Position numbers and translations under genes: made by a program. A model generated the notes under the pieces. That model was not told the DNA's origin, searched no databases, and saw only the letters and a program-made list of their open reading frames with translations. 64,000 bases of DNA from Bretschneidera sinensis (taxonomy: Eukaryota; Streptophyta; Magnoliopsida; Brassicales; Akaniaceae), in assembly GCA_023935145.1 (NCBI GenBank), contig CM043699.1, forward strand, positions 71,705,638 to 71,769,637. Direction: 5' to 3'. This document shows, in pieces, positions 44,648-56,027 of this stretch (position 1 is the stretch's first letter; every line of letters starts with the position of its first letter).

Positions 44648-45949
44648 TGTTGGGTCTGGCTGAAGACGTTAAACTTAGCGCTCATGGGAGGCACCCCACA
44701 GCTTATCTTTTCTTTTGTTTATTTATTAATTTGCATTTTTATGATTAATGTTGTTTCCAGTATTTTTTGTTTTCCAGTTTTTATTTTTCAGGGACAAAGC
44801 GTACTTCAGTTCAAGTTTGGGGGTATGCTATGAGCCATACCAGTCCAGATAGTTCTCCATATCTCAGGTCAGCTCTTTCCATATTAGTCACACATTGGGG
44901 TCAATGTGTAATTTAAGTTTGGGGGTATGGGAGACACATCACACACTTTGTCCTAATTTGTTGTCTTTTCGTCATAGAGATAAATGCATGCTCATGTTAT
45001 CGTGAAATTTTAGTTGATCTAAACATTTTCTGTGATGTGATGTCATTGGTGAGCTTAACATTTTGAACACATGATCTGGTGATAAATTTTTAAAATTTAG
45101 TTACTTACTTTAGGCATTTTGAGAATTCACATGTTTGATCTAATCTCACACGAGCACATTAGCACAAATTATGTGAGGTATGACACGTGATTTTAATGTG
45201 TATTTTTCCTTATCTTAACTGAAACTGGATGACTTGTTGGATGAACTCTTGGGCATAGGAAAATAAAAAAAATAAAAAAAAAATAAATAAAAAAAAAAAT
45301 TATTATCAATAAACTTTTCGCTGAGTAACTGGACCTCTTGCCTCAGTAAGCAGTGAGTGTTCACGTCAAAAGGTGAAATTTTGCTTGGTAATATTAAGGT
45401 CGGTTTAATTTCGTAGCCTTTTTGACTCGAGTTAGTAAGTCCTTAGGGGTGTCTTCACACCTAATGCCCTAAAACCATCTGGTTTGGGAGTCATTGACTT
45501 AACACTCGCTACATGGGTCAATTAGAAAGCTCAAGGGAACTAAGCATAGCCGTGCCTTAATAATAATAAAAAAAAAAAAGTGAATAAAATAAAAACTATG
45601 CCTTTTCGTTCATTTTTGATGCGAAATTCGGTGAATCTTGAGACATGGAGACCTTACACATTAGAGTTACTTGGAAGCTTCATTTTTATATGCTAATTCA
45701 CCTTACACTGATTCAAGATTGTGATGCCTTATCTTGCCTTTTGTAAGTAATTAGATTTTAACATTTCTATTCATTGCGAAGATGTGTTTACCTTTTTAAG
45801 CTTGCTTATGAATGAATATCATGGTGATGTGTGCTCCTTAAATTTTTGGATACCATGAGTGATGACTTTATCTTTATGTTCTTTGTTTTTCATTGAGTCT
45901 TTTATTTTGTTTTGCTAAGGGACTAGCAAAATATAAGTTTGGGGGTATT
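44648..45949 (+). other. E non-coding 3' region with three polypurine-like motifs
   Basis: No supported gene. AAGTTTGGGGGTAT occurs at 44813-44826, 44915-44928 and 45935-45948; only the last touches the LTR and is the true polypurine tract. AT-rich runs occur at 45265-45300 and 45570-45582. This equals the post-integrase region of complete relatives such as 9027-10675, so the internal deletion spared it. Confidence 0.85.
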
Positions 45950-47216
45950 TGATGAGTCTAAAATATTGCATATTTTAGACCCTTAACTTATATTTGTTAT
46001 GCTCTTAGTTAGTATTATTTTACTCTATTTTACGTTTTTCTTGTGTTTTGTGTGTTTTTACAGCTTTGTGGAGAAAGTGCAGCATTTCAGGTTGATTTGA
46101 AGCTTCTGGAGACATTGCGCTCGATCGCAACAGACATGCGATCGAGCGCACCAGCGCTCGAGCGCACCTGCCTTTGAACGAGCGCAAGGTCAACATCCCA
46201 CATCGAAATATTTGAAGATCAGTGCATCTGCGATCGATCGCAGCAGACATGCGATCGAGCGCACATGAGATCGTGCGCACAAGACATGCGATCGATCGTA
46301 CCTGCGATCGATCGCACCACACTGCGATCGAGCGCACACGGGCCTGTATCCCACATCGTTTCTGCAACCTGTTTTACTCCGGGTCTTCCCCTATATAAAC
46401 ACCATTTGGCTTCATAATCCAGTGTACAATTCCTGAGCCACTTTGGTGTTTACCGGTGGATGTCCGCTAGCATTCTGGTGGATCCCGAAGGCATTGCTAC
46501 CACGAGGGGAAGCGCCGCCGGTCAGCGAGTGGAATTTCTCCCATGTAAAGTTTTTTATTTATTTCTTTATATTCAGTTGTTTTAGTTTAAATGTTTAGCA
46601 CTTGTTATTATAGTTTTATAGTTATGAGTGGCTAGACTCTTCAGCTAAGGTTGAAGATGAAGCCCCGCCGTTGTTTGGCGTAGTAGTTCAGATTTGCTTG
46701 TACAAATCTGACAATTTTTTAGTATAAATGTTCTGTCAATTATTTGAGTTAATCTTATAATTGATTGAGTTTAAATTGTCTGTTGGATTTTCTTTGTGTT
46801 TCATCTGATGGATACATTGAATGCTTTTCGATTAAATTGGATTCCCTTTGTGATTTGTTAAGAGCGGATACATCGGGTGCTTTTGGTTTAGTTGGGATAT
46901 TCTTTGTTTTTTGTCTTATAGTTGGATTCATTGAATGTTTTGATAGGCTATATTTTTAGAACATGTATGCTTAACTTCGGTGGGGTAGATTCGGAAACCT
47001 TAGTGCTTTTAATTATTAGTTTTTTTAAATCAACTTAGTTTAGTTTTAATTTGTTTTCTAAAATATCATTCACAATTCGGAACTAGGTTAAAATAGAGTT
47101 AGTTTAGATTAAATTATATTTTCACAACGCAATTCCCTGTGGATTCGACCTCGCACTTGCACAACGCTATATTGCAAACGACTCGTGCGCTTGCGAGTAA
47201 TTTAAAACTCACAACA
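45950..47216 (+). repeat. E 3' LTR, 1267 bp, complete
   Basis: Starts TGATGAGTCTAAAA next to the polypurine tract and ends CTCACAACA. It has full termini and the extra 16-bp CG-rich unit (CCAGCGCTCGAGCGCA, near 46151). Immediately right of it is GGGATCTCAG, the start of the duplicated segment inside an H LTR. TATA box at 46391-46400. Confidence 0.94.
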
Positions 47217-50200
47217 GGGATCTCAGATGGTAAAGAGGCAACAACAACAAAAATATGTTAGGGTGTTAGAAAAGTTAGTTATAAGGTGTCTTGATTTCAT
47301 GTATGCACCTTCACTGCACCTTTATATGTACTGCTAGTATAAGAGCACTAAATAAAGGCTAGCTTATACAGATTGTAGGGAATAATGAAATAAGAAGCAA
47401 CTTATGGAGTTTTTCTTGTACTTTGAAAAAGATGCAAATCATTTTTCCATCATCAAAACAGAACTTAGTTCTTTCTTTCCTTTCATCCACACAACTTCTA
47501 TAGCATATGATTTTAAAAACTGGCTTGGAAAGTAGCAATAATTCTCATTTGGTCTCAATAGAGCAAGAGACAATGGTGTTTGTAGTATGCTCTGGAAGTT
47601 TGGATAATGCATCAACTGCTTCATTATCTTTTCCAGGTCTATAGACAATGTCATACTTAAATCCTAATAGCTTCCCTAGATAGTGGTGTTGTTTAGGTGT
47701 TTAAACAACCTAATTCATCAAATTCTTCAGGGTTTTAAGATCTATCCTGATTATGAATTTTCTCCCCAGCAAATATTGTCCCTATTTCATGATTGCTTAT
47801 GTCATGGCATAGAGTTCTCTGATATATGTTGACACAAAACTCATTATGTGGTCCAACTTCATACAAGAGAAAGCTAGTGGATGTCTTTCTTGAGCTAGCA
47901 CAGCTCTTATGTCTATATTAGACGTGTTTATCTCCACTTTTAGTTAAGGCTAGGACTGGTAATTATGTCATGGCAGTCTTTAATTCCTAAAAGGAAGGTT
48001 GTGTAGCCTCAGTCCAAATGGAAAGTTTATTTCTTCAAAATGTTAGTTAAATGTGCAGCTACTATTGAATAATGTTGCACAAATTTTCTAAAGTATCCTG
48101 TTAGCCTTGAGTAGCCTCTAAGGTGTTTCAAGGTTGTTGGAACTAACCATTCCAACATTGTTTAGATCTTCTTTTGATATGGCCGCACACTTAGTGAAGA
48201 AACCATACGGCCCAAGTATTGAATGGTTTCTTTATAGAGCTTACATTTGTTTCTTTTAGCATATAGCTTATTGGTACTTAGGCATTGGAGCACTTATTTA
48301 AGATGAATTATGTGATCTTTTAATGAAGGACTGTAGATTAGAATATCATCAAAGAAAACTGTTAGAAATTTTCTTAAGAAGGGTTTGGAGATCAGATTCA
48401 TTGTGGCTTGAAATATAGATGGGGCATTGGTCAAGTCAAATGGCATAACAATAAATTCCTAGTGCCCTTGATATGTTCTGAATGTTATCTTAGAAATGTC
48501 CTCTTCATACATTCTTATCCAATGTAACTGGACCTTAAGTCCAGCTTAAAGATTACCTTAGCACCATGGAGCTCATTTAGCAACTCATCAATTGTATATA
48601 TTAGGAACCAATCTTTAATAGTTACTACATTCAGGGACCTATAGTTAAAAAAAAAAAAAAATTCTCCATGACCAAACCTTTTTCTTCACTAACTGAATTA
48701 GAGATGAGAAAGAGATTTGAATGTCCTTGATGGTGCCACTTAGTAGCATTTCTTGCACCAACATTTGAATCTCACTCTTTTAGAAGTTTGGATATTTGTA
48801 AGGCTTAACATTAATAGGTTGTGCACTAGGTAATAGGTGTATGTGGTGATTGAGTGGTCTGGAGGGTGGTAAGTGGGTTTGTTCTTGAAAAACAACTTAA
48901 AAGCCTTATAAGATTTCTATAACTCCTTTATCAAGGACTTCCATATCTGCCTCTTGGTCCTTATCGTCAATCTACAAATGATAGTGAGAGACAATGCTCT
49001 CATATGTTACTAACTTCTTTAGCTGATTAGTTAGTAATGGGGCAAGGTTTAAGTATGATTCACCTTGGAGGTGGATTTGATGCCCTTCCCATGAGAAGTT
49101 CATGGTTAACTCCTTATAGTTAGTGAGCACTAGCCTAAGTCTCTCTAACCATTATATTCCTAGTACAATGTATGCTCTTTGGATTTGGACCAAATAGCAA
49201 ATATTGTTATAGCAATGATAGTTTCCATTTCCCGCATAGACTTTAAACAAATTAGAGGGTGACACAAAGAGGCCTAGCCTTGTAATGACATCTTTTTGTA
49301 TAAAATTTTTGGTGCTGCCACTATCAACCAGGACTTATAAAGGAAATTTTCCATGTGTTCCAATTATTCTAAGAGTTTTAGGACTCGTTTGGCCAGCTAA
49401 GGCATTCATACTAGTTTAGGATAATAGGCTAGAGTCTTCTTCTTCTAAGTGTTATGCAGATAACGAATATTTATAAAAAAAATAGTTCCTAAATCATCTT
49501 CTTGACCTCCTATTAGTTTCAAGAATTTACTTTTGCACTTATGGCCATCATATTACTTCTCATCACAATTATAACAAAGACCATTTTCTTTTCTAACATT
49601 GAAGTCAATTGGACTTAATTTCTTATGGTAACAAGTTTTGTTTGGCTGTTTGGTATAGGTTTTAAATACTAGACTTACTTGCATTTTTTAAAAGGAGTTT
49701 ATTTAGGTTGAAAGAAAAAAGGGTTCTTGAAGTTACCTTGGAAGTTGTTGGAAGGTGGAGGAGTGTTCTAGTGTCTTCTTGGGTTATTTCTGAGCACAAA
49801 ATATTTTCCCTCTTGCAATCTTGCAACAACTATAGCTTATCCTATAGAAGATAGTTGAATCAGCAACAGCTCTCTCTTCATGTTAGGTTTGAGACCCAAG
49901 AAGAATAGGCTAATCAGGAATGACTTAGATAAGGCTTGAACCTTTATACCAAGTGACTCAAACTAAGTATGGTACTTGAAAGAAAAAAGTTTTTTGTTAT
50001 TGCTTGGCCAATACTCCATTTGGATCTTCATAAGTAGAAGGTCCAAACCTCAACATTAGTGGCTTAAGAAAAGGCAAGAATGTATTAAAACTCCCTTTTC
50101 TATCAATTGATATCAAGCTAAAGGTGGTCCTTCCATGTGAAAAGAAGATATAGTGATTCTTTGATCAAAAGGAGTATGATGATACTCAGAGAATTGTTCA

Positions 50201-50324
50201 GCCTTAAACTCCCAGCCTTGCACATCTGTTCCATCTTGGAAACTCCAATCTATATGGAAGAAATGGAATAGAAGATGTGTATTCTCCTGGAAGTAATTGT
50301 GTTGTTCCTTTTCGTGTGTCTTTT
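47217..50324. repeat. 3.1-kb direct duplication, right copy
   Basis: Near-identical to 38469-41576. It comprises the end of the H 3' LTR (47217-47505) and family F sequence (47506 on). At 50324 it runs on without a break into further F gag (GAGTTGGTGG), whereas the left copy is cut by E at that point. The right copy is thus the one with the natural continuation. Confidence 0.93.
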
Positions 50325-50745
50325 GAGTTGGTGGTTTGTTCTAGTTCTTTCACCAAGTTGGATTATAGAGATTCTTTAGTTTGTTCTCCAAAGATTTGAT
50401 GAATGTCTTCAAATTTTGATTAATGTGTGTAATTTGTTGCTCTGTTTTCTTCTTTACCTCAAAAAGGTTTTAGTATTGAGCTTTTTGAAATGCTTATAAA
50501 GATTTAAATTTGTCCTCCATATTTTCTTGAAGGTTTTTAATGTCACACTCAAATCTATGTTACAAGTTTCTAACATGTTCATCTAGCTTGTTGAAGTGTG
50601 TACCGTCTATCATTTTTAGTTTTGTAAATTTGAAAGTAAGAAGAATTTAGGATCAAGAAAATCAAGAATTAGAAAAGGAATGGGAAGTAGTAGAGGTGGT
50701 GGCTCCGGATTAAGGACAGAAGGCAATTACAATAAAAGCACCAGT
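47506..50745 (-). pseudogene. Family F (F2) gag-pol remnant, right duplicate with gag start
   Basis: Same decayed RNase H, RT and protease as the left duplicate, plus the gag N-terminus at 50325-50640 that the left copy lacks. There, on the minus strand, NKLDEHVRNL and EQQITHINQNLKTFIKSLEN match F0 and F3 gag, with stops. Leader and primer-site sequence (minus strand TGGTGCTTTTATTG, about 50731-50744) follow up to the LTR. No catalytic site is intact. Confidence 0.75.
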
Positions 50746-50945
50746 TGTTAGGAACTACTTTGTGTAATAAAAGAAAGATTGGTCATTGTTTCGAGTAAGT
50801 GACTAACTACTAAGAATTCTTGCTAGAATTTATACTTATTTACAAAGAATAAACAAAGAACAATTACAGTTGGCACTAACATAACAACAACTAACTAACT
50901 AACTACTTTTGCAACTAACCAGTAACTAATTCTCAATTGTTCCCA
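50746..50945 (-). repeat. Family F LTR, shared by F2 and F3
   Basis: TGTTAGGAACTAC to TTGTTCCCA. The primer site and F2 gag are on its left, the polypurine-like tract (minus strand TCAAAGGATGGGAAGC) and F3 pol tail on its right. Somewhat shorter than the LTRs at 32602 and 56994 because of an internal deletion. Confidence 0.75.
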
Positions 50946-50978
50946 ACTGCTTCCCATCCTTTGAGGCTCTTTCTGCAC

Positions 50979-51147
50979 TTAGTACCAATTAGACCTCCTT
51001 CTGATTCTAGTGCTCTTACTAAGTCCCAGATTAGAGTGCACACCTGTATTAGCAATGTGAACACCTTCTTGTCTTGGATCATCAATGTGCACACTTGTTT
51101 TTATTAGTGTGCAACCTTAGAGAGTCTACCGATGGCTACCATGAGAG
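50979..51147 (-). pseudogene. Family F (F3) chimeric pol tail
   Basis: Minus-strand Val-His repeats (VHIDDPRQEGVH) with TGTGCACAC-type DNA repeats, ending SKSTRIRRRSNWY at the TAA at 50979-50981. This is the same tail as at 32880 and 57246. Copia-2 (51153) cuts it from the integrase fragment that continues at 56033. Confidence 0.72.
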
Positions 51148-51152
51148 AAGAA

Positions 51153-51449
51153 TGTTAGTCAGATACAACATATATATTTAGCTATAATTAGTCTCTCTAG
51201 TTATGGCATGATTTTGTATTATAGTTGTAGATATGTCAGTCAGATACACCATATATATTTAACTATAATTAGAGTCTCTAGTTATGGCATGATTTTGTAT
51301 TACAGTTGTAGATATCTTGTAATTGGTAAGACGATTATAGTTTCCTTATTTAGTCTCTCCTTGATTGATGTAATGTCTAAGATTCAGCCTTGTAATTTCT
51401 ATATAATACAATGAACCCACACAATGAGAGGTATTCAGTACAATTGATA
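51153..51449 (+). repeat. Copia-2 5' LTR, 297 bp
   Basis: Starts TGTTAGTCAGATAC, ends CAATTGATA. It holds an internal tandem duplication of about 80 bp (GTCAGATACAACATATATAT at 51158 and its variant from 51237), also present in the 3' LTR, so it predates insertion. A TATA-like CTATATAATAC is near 51400. Confidence 0.9.
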
Positions 51450-51462
51450 TGGTATCATAGCC
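51450..51462 (+). promoter_or_regulatory. Copia-2 primer-binding site
   Basis: TGGTATCATAGCC directly follows the 5' LTR. It is one change from the tRNA-Met match TGGTATCAGAGC. Leader 51463-51699 is non-coding. Confidence 0.85.
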
Positions 51463-51699
51463 AAAATCATCTAAATTAGGGTTGTTCTAGGTTTCAGTTA
51501 TTTGTTGAGGGGAGAAGGAATTGTCGAGTTGTGATTCGAGTTTTCTGAGTTGGGTCAAGACTAGGCTGTTAGTCTTTTTGGCTATCTGTAACTTCAGAGG
51601 AAGTTGTTGATAATTTTGGTGGAGTTGGGTCTGTTACTCTTTTATTAGGTCTTACAATTTCTGATTCTAGTGGTTTTGAGTGTTTATTTTGGTTTCATC

Positions 51700-52530
51700 A
51701 TGTCTTTTAGCGAGTCTTTCGGGGTCTGTTTTACTAGAAAAAATTATTCTGCTGGGGAATTCCAGTTTTAATTGTTTGTTAAGGGGAAAAAGTTGTGGGG
51801 TCATATTGATGGTAATGATCTAGCCCCTACGGAGCCTACTGAGTTGGTTAAGTGGGAAATCAAGGATGCACGTGTGATGTCCTGGATCTTAGGGTCTGTT
51901 GATCCTCTTATTGTGCTCATTCTGACCCCCTATAAGATTGCAAAGACCATGTGGGAGTATTTGCTAAAGGTTTATCACCAGGATAATTTTGCATGCCATT
52001 TTTAGTTGGACTATGAGATTGCTAGTTACACTCAAGGCAATCTCTCCATTCAGGAGCATTTTTATGGTGTTCAGAATTTGTGGGGAGAATTTTTTGATAT
52101 GGTTTATGCAAAGGTACTTGCTACATCTCTCTCTGTTGTTCAGGCTGTTCCTGAGCAAAGCAAGAGATATCAATTCCTAATGAAATTGTGCCATGAATTT
52201 GAGGTTACTCACTCAAATTTAATGAACCAAGATCATTCTCCATCTTTGGATGTTTGTTTTGGAGAATTACTTCAAGAGGAGCAGCGTTTTCTAACAAAGG
52301 CTACGTTCCAGCAAGATTCCAACCCGAATCTAGTAGCCTATGCAACCTACAAGAAAGGAAAGGGTAAGGATATATGCAAGGTCTAATGTTACAGCTGTAT
52401 GAAGTATGGTCATATTGCCACCAACCGTGTAAAGAAATCTTACAACTATTGTAAGAAACAGGGCCACTTTATCAAAGAATGTCCCACTCGAGCTCAGAAT
52501 TGTCAAGCTACTGCCTATCAGGCTGCAGTA
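51700..52530 (+). pseudogene. Copia-2 gag
   Basis: The ATG at 51700 starts SFSESFGVCFTRKNYSAGEF and hits a stop before FVKGKKLWGHIDGNDLAP, the copia gag core. ARVMSWILGSVDPLI and ASYTQGNLSIQEHFYGVQNL, then ICGEN-like capsid wording follow, with further stops at 52003 and 52384. Two zinc knuckles lie at about 52385-52495. The first, CYSCMKYGHIATNR, has lost its last Cys (Arg). The second, YNYCKKQGHFIKEC, has lost its first Cys (Tyr). RNA packaging would fail. Confidence 0.88.
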
Positions 52531-53040
52531 CACACCTCTTCTGCTCCAGAGATGTCCTCAACTTCTTCTTATGCTGTCAGACTATCTGTTCTTACTCCTG
52601 AAATGGTCCAGCAGATGATTATGTCAACCTTTTCTACCTTAGGGCTCCAAGGTAATGGTACTACTTTGTCTAAATGTTGGCTTATTGATTCTCTTACATC
52701 TAATCATATGACCAGATCATCTGATACTCTTCGCAATGTTCATCTATATCATGGTTCATCCCATATTCAGATAGTTAATGGGAGTCATTTAGCTGTTAAT
52801 GAAGCAGGAGATATTAATACTTCTTTCAGAGATGTTTATATATCTCCTATACTTTATACTACTCTTTTCTCAATTAGCCAGCTAGTTGATAACAACTATG
52901 ATGTCCATTTCTCTCGGGATTGTTGTCTTGTGCAGGATCAGGTGTCGGGGAAGATACTCACGAAGGGGCCTAAAGTTGGCAGACTGTTTCCAGTTCATTT
53001 TTCAATTCCTAGTTGTTTATCTTTGGCTTATATGACAGTT
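52531..53040 (+). pseudogene. Copia-2 protease
   Basis: Within the frame 52399-53073. CWLIDSLTSNHMTRSSDTL is the active-site segment, where the family has D-S-G; the Gly is replaced, so the fold around the catalytic Asp is probably lost. SHIQIVNGSHLAVNEAGDI and TLFSISQLVDNNYDVHFSRD are usual flanking sequence. The frame ends at 53071-53073 in HKR, stop, GHPN, where the pre-integrase motif has Leu. Confidence 0.85.
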
Positions 53041-54260
53041 AACACTCATAATGAAGCATGGCATAAACGTTAGGGTCATCCAAACTCAGTTGTTCTGTCT
53101 CATGTTAAATTCTGGTTTGTTAGGAAATAAAGAACAAGTTTTTAAAAAAAATTCATTTGACTGTTCTATATGCAAACTTGGTAAGAGTAAAACTCGTTCA
53201 TTCTCTTCTCATGGTAGTCATGCTGCAAATTGCTTTGATATTATGCATAGTGATGTGTGGGGCATCTCTCCTATAGTTTCTCATGCTCAATATAAATATT
53301 TTGTGACATTCCTTAACAATTTCAGTCGATATACTTGGGTCTATTTTCTTTGGTCCAAATCTGAGGTCTTGTCTGTTTTTCATACCTTTGTAGCATATAT
53401 TGAGACCCAATTTTCTACAAGTATTAAGATTTTGAGGTCTGATTCTAGTGGAGAATACATATCCCACGAGTTTCATGATTTCTTACACCATAAAGGAATT
53501 GTCTTTCAGCACTATTATCCTTATACCCCTCAGCAAAATAGGGTGGTAGAACGAAAGAACCGACATCTCTTCAGCATTGTTCGCACCTTATTGCTTGAGT
53601 TCTCTGTTCCTTCTAAATTCTAGGTTGAGGCATTATCTACTGCAGTTTAATTAATTAATAGACTGCCCTCTCAGGTCTTGAATTTTGATTCTCCTTATTA
53701 TCGTTTGTATCATCATCACCCTAGCTATCTTAATCTGCATACTTTTGGATGTGTTTGCTTTGTTCATTTACCTCCTCATAAACGTCACAAACTTTCTGCT
53801 CAGTCTGTTAAATGTGCCTTTATGGGTTATAGTATTTCCCACAAAGGTTATGTTTGATATGATCCCTGTTCTAACAAAATTCATATATCTCGTGATGTTG
53901 TTTTCTTTGAGTCATTGCTTGAGATTAGTATTCTACCTTGTTTTGATGAATTGACTTCTCTCCCTGAACGGTTCAAACCTGGAATTGTGTATACTCAATG
54001 TCTACCAACTTTGCCCCTCACCAAGACTGACCCTTCATTTGAAACTATTCTGACAACGTCTCCTGAGATTGACCTACCATTTGAAACAATTCCAATCAGT
54101 TATCCCATGCCTCCTGAGCCTGGTCCTCGATGATCTGCTCGTGTATCACGACTTACTGATCGATATGGTTTTTTCCACACTTCCTTTAATGCCACTTTGT
54201 CTTTTATTTCCATCCCTACATGCTTTTCAGAGGCTGTTAAACATGAATGTTAGCGAAAAG
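53041..54260 (+). pseudogene. Copia-2 integrase
   Basis: The frame 53051-53623 includes the zinc-binding pair CSICKLGKSKTRSF and all three catalytic residues: IMHSDVWGISPIV, ILRSDSSGEYISHEF and TPQQNRVVERKNRHLFSI. The C-terminal part, 53640-53960, is in stop-containing frames with wording like LHTFGCVCFVHLPPHKRH. A Pro/Thr-rich linker (53915-54133) leads to RT. Loss is by stops after SKF (53621-53623) and others. Confidence 0.9.
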
Positions 54261-55020
54261 TGATGGATTAGGAACTTTGGGCTCTCTAGGACAATTATAC
54301 ATGGGATGTGGTTCATTGCTCCTCTAATGTTAAAGCCATTGGTTATAAATAGGTTTACTCGATTAAGCTCCATTGTGATGGGACTTTGGACTGGTATAAG
54401 GCACAATTAGTTGCTATTAGGAATAAGCAAGAATATGGGGTGGACTATGAGGAGACAATTGCTCTGGTGGCGAAGATGACTACAGTGCGTACGATTATTT
54501 CTATTGCCGCCTCTCAAGGCTAGCCAGTTCACCATATGGACGTCAAAAATGCTTTTCTTTATGGTGATCTCAAAGAGGATATTTGCATGACTCCTCCTCC
54601 AGGCTTGTTTTCTTCTCCGTCTTTAGCCATATGTAAGTTCAAGCGGTCTCTCTATAGCTTAAAACAGGCTCCCCAAGCATGGTTTGAAAAGTTCAAGTCT
54701 ACTTTGCTTCGCTTCTCCTTTGTCCAAAGCCAATATGACTCCTCTTTGTTTCTTTGCAAGACTCTGACTGATCTTGTTTTTTTACTTATGTATGTGGATG
54801 ATATTGTAATTACTGGCACTGACTCCATCTTGATTGGCCACCACTAGCAGCATCTTCAGGCTTCTTTTCATATGAAGGACCTTTGTCCACTTACGTATTT
54901 TTTGGGGTTGGAGGTGCACACCGATTCTTCTGGTGTATTCTTGAATCAACACAAATATGCCCAGGATTTGATTAGCCAGGCTGGTCGTCAGGATTCTTCT
55001 TCGGTGGATACTCTTATGGA
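54261..55020 (+). pseudogene. Copia-2 reverse transcriptase
   Basis: Entry region 54261-54535 (ELWALQDNYTWDVV-like, VYSIKLHCDGTLDWYKAQLV) has stops. The frame 54536-54847 holds MDVKNAFLYGDLKEDICM (catalytic Asp), FKRSLYSLKQAPQAWFEKF and LMYVDDIVITG (YVDD). After a stop at 54845-54847 the frame 54872 on reads KDLCPLTYFLGLEVHTDSSG, the thumb side. Stops include TAG at 54349 and 54520, in usual Gln or Trp positions. Confidence 0.92.
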
Positions 55021-55693
55021 AGTCAATGTGAAATATCATAGTGAGGATGGTGATCTTATTTTTGATCCTACTGTGTTCCGACAGTTGGTAGGCAGCTTGA
55101 ACTATTTGACTATTACTCGGCCTGATATTTTCTTCACTGTCCAGCAGGTTAGCCAGTTTATGCAAACTCCACGCCATCTCCATTTAGCTGTTGTTCACTG
55201 TATCATTCGATATCTTCGGGGGTTATCTAGCCGTGGGTTGTTCTTCCCAATCGACTCTCCTCTTCGCTTTGTTTCTTATAGTGATGCGGATTGGGCTAGA
55301 TGTCCTGATACTTGGCTGTCTATCACGAGTTGGTGCATGTTTCTTAGTGATTATTTGATCTCTTGGAAGAGTAAGAAACAAGCTCGTGTTTCTAAATTCT
55401 TTACTGAATTCGAATACCGTGCAATGTCTGTTGCTTATTCTGAGATTGTCTGGCTTCATGGGCTTTTGACTAAGCTTGGTTTTTCTCAATCTACTCCTCT
55501 TCATGCTAATAACACTAGTGCCATTCAAATAGCTGCTAATCACATTTACCATGAGCGTACGAAGCATGTTGATGTGGACTATCATTCTATTCGGGAAGCT
55601 TTGGACACTCGTGTTATATCTTTACCTCATGTTTCTACTGATCTCCAGATAGCTGACATATTTACGAAAGCCATAACACGTCAACACTATTAG
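55021..55693 (+). pseudogene. Copia-2 RNase H
   Basis: Continuous open frame from 54872 to 55693. FVSYSDADWARCPDTWLSIT has the first Asp, FTEFEYRAMSVAYSEIVWL the Glu. LHANNTSAIQIA shows Asn in place of the third catalytic Asp; HIYHERTKHVDVDYHSIRE is the signature end. So the frame is open but the catalytic set is incomplete. It ends ITRQHY, 42 bp before the polypurine tract. Confidence 0.9.
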
Positions 55694-55748
55694 TTCCTTG
55701 TGGGAAAATTAATGCTTCTTGATCGACCAGCATCAATTTGAGGGGGAA

Positions 55749-56027
55749 TATCAGTCAGATACAACATATATATTTAGCCATAATTAGTCTCTCTAGTTAT
55801 GGCATGATTTTATATTACAGCTGTAGATATGTCAGTCAAATACATCATATATATTTAGCCATAATTAGCCTCTCTAGTTGTGGCATGATTTTGTATTACA
55901 GCAGTTGATATATTATAATTTCTTTATTTAGTCTCTCCCTGATTGATGTAATGGCTGAGATTCAGCCCTGTAATTTCTATATAATACGAGGAGCCCTCAC
56001 AATGAGAGGTATTCAGTACAATTGATA
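55749..56027 (+). repeat. Copia-2 3' LTR, 279 bp
   Basis: TATCAGTCAGATACAAC (decayed TG end) to ATTGATA, direct repeat of 51153-51449 with many substitutions and a deletion near 55915. Followed by the AAGAA target duplication. It follows the polypurine tract directly. Confidence 0.9.

Larger units (their letters stand above)
41573..47216 (+). mobile_element. Element E: young Athila-like deletion derivative
   Basis: 5' LTR (41573-42800), intact tRNA-Asp-type primer site, one open frame (42926-44647), a 1.3-kb non-coding region with three polypurine-like motifs, and 3' LTR (45950-47216). The frame encodes the second half of gag fused to the protease-RT linker and RT fingers; protease, RT palm, RNase H and integrase are missing. 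It could move only with help from a complete relative. The 5' LTR lacks its first 23 bp, and both flanks are copies of the same 3.1-kb segment. Confidence 0.92.
51153..56027 (+). mobile_element. Copia-2: Ty1/copia element with both LTRs
   Basis: Short LTRs (51153-51449, 55749-56027), tRNA-Met-like primer site, gag, protease, integrase, RT, RNase H and polypurine tract (TTGAGGGGGAA, 55738-55748). AAGAA flanks it on both sides (51148-51152 and 56028-56032), a perfect 5-bp target duplication. It lies in family F copy F3. Every coding domain has stops or lost residues. LTRs differ at many positions, so insertion is old compared with E. Confidence 0.94.
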
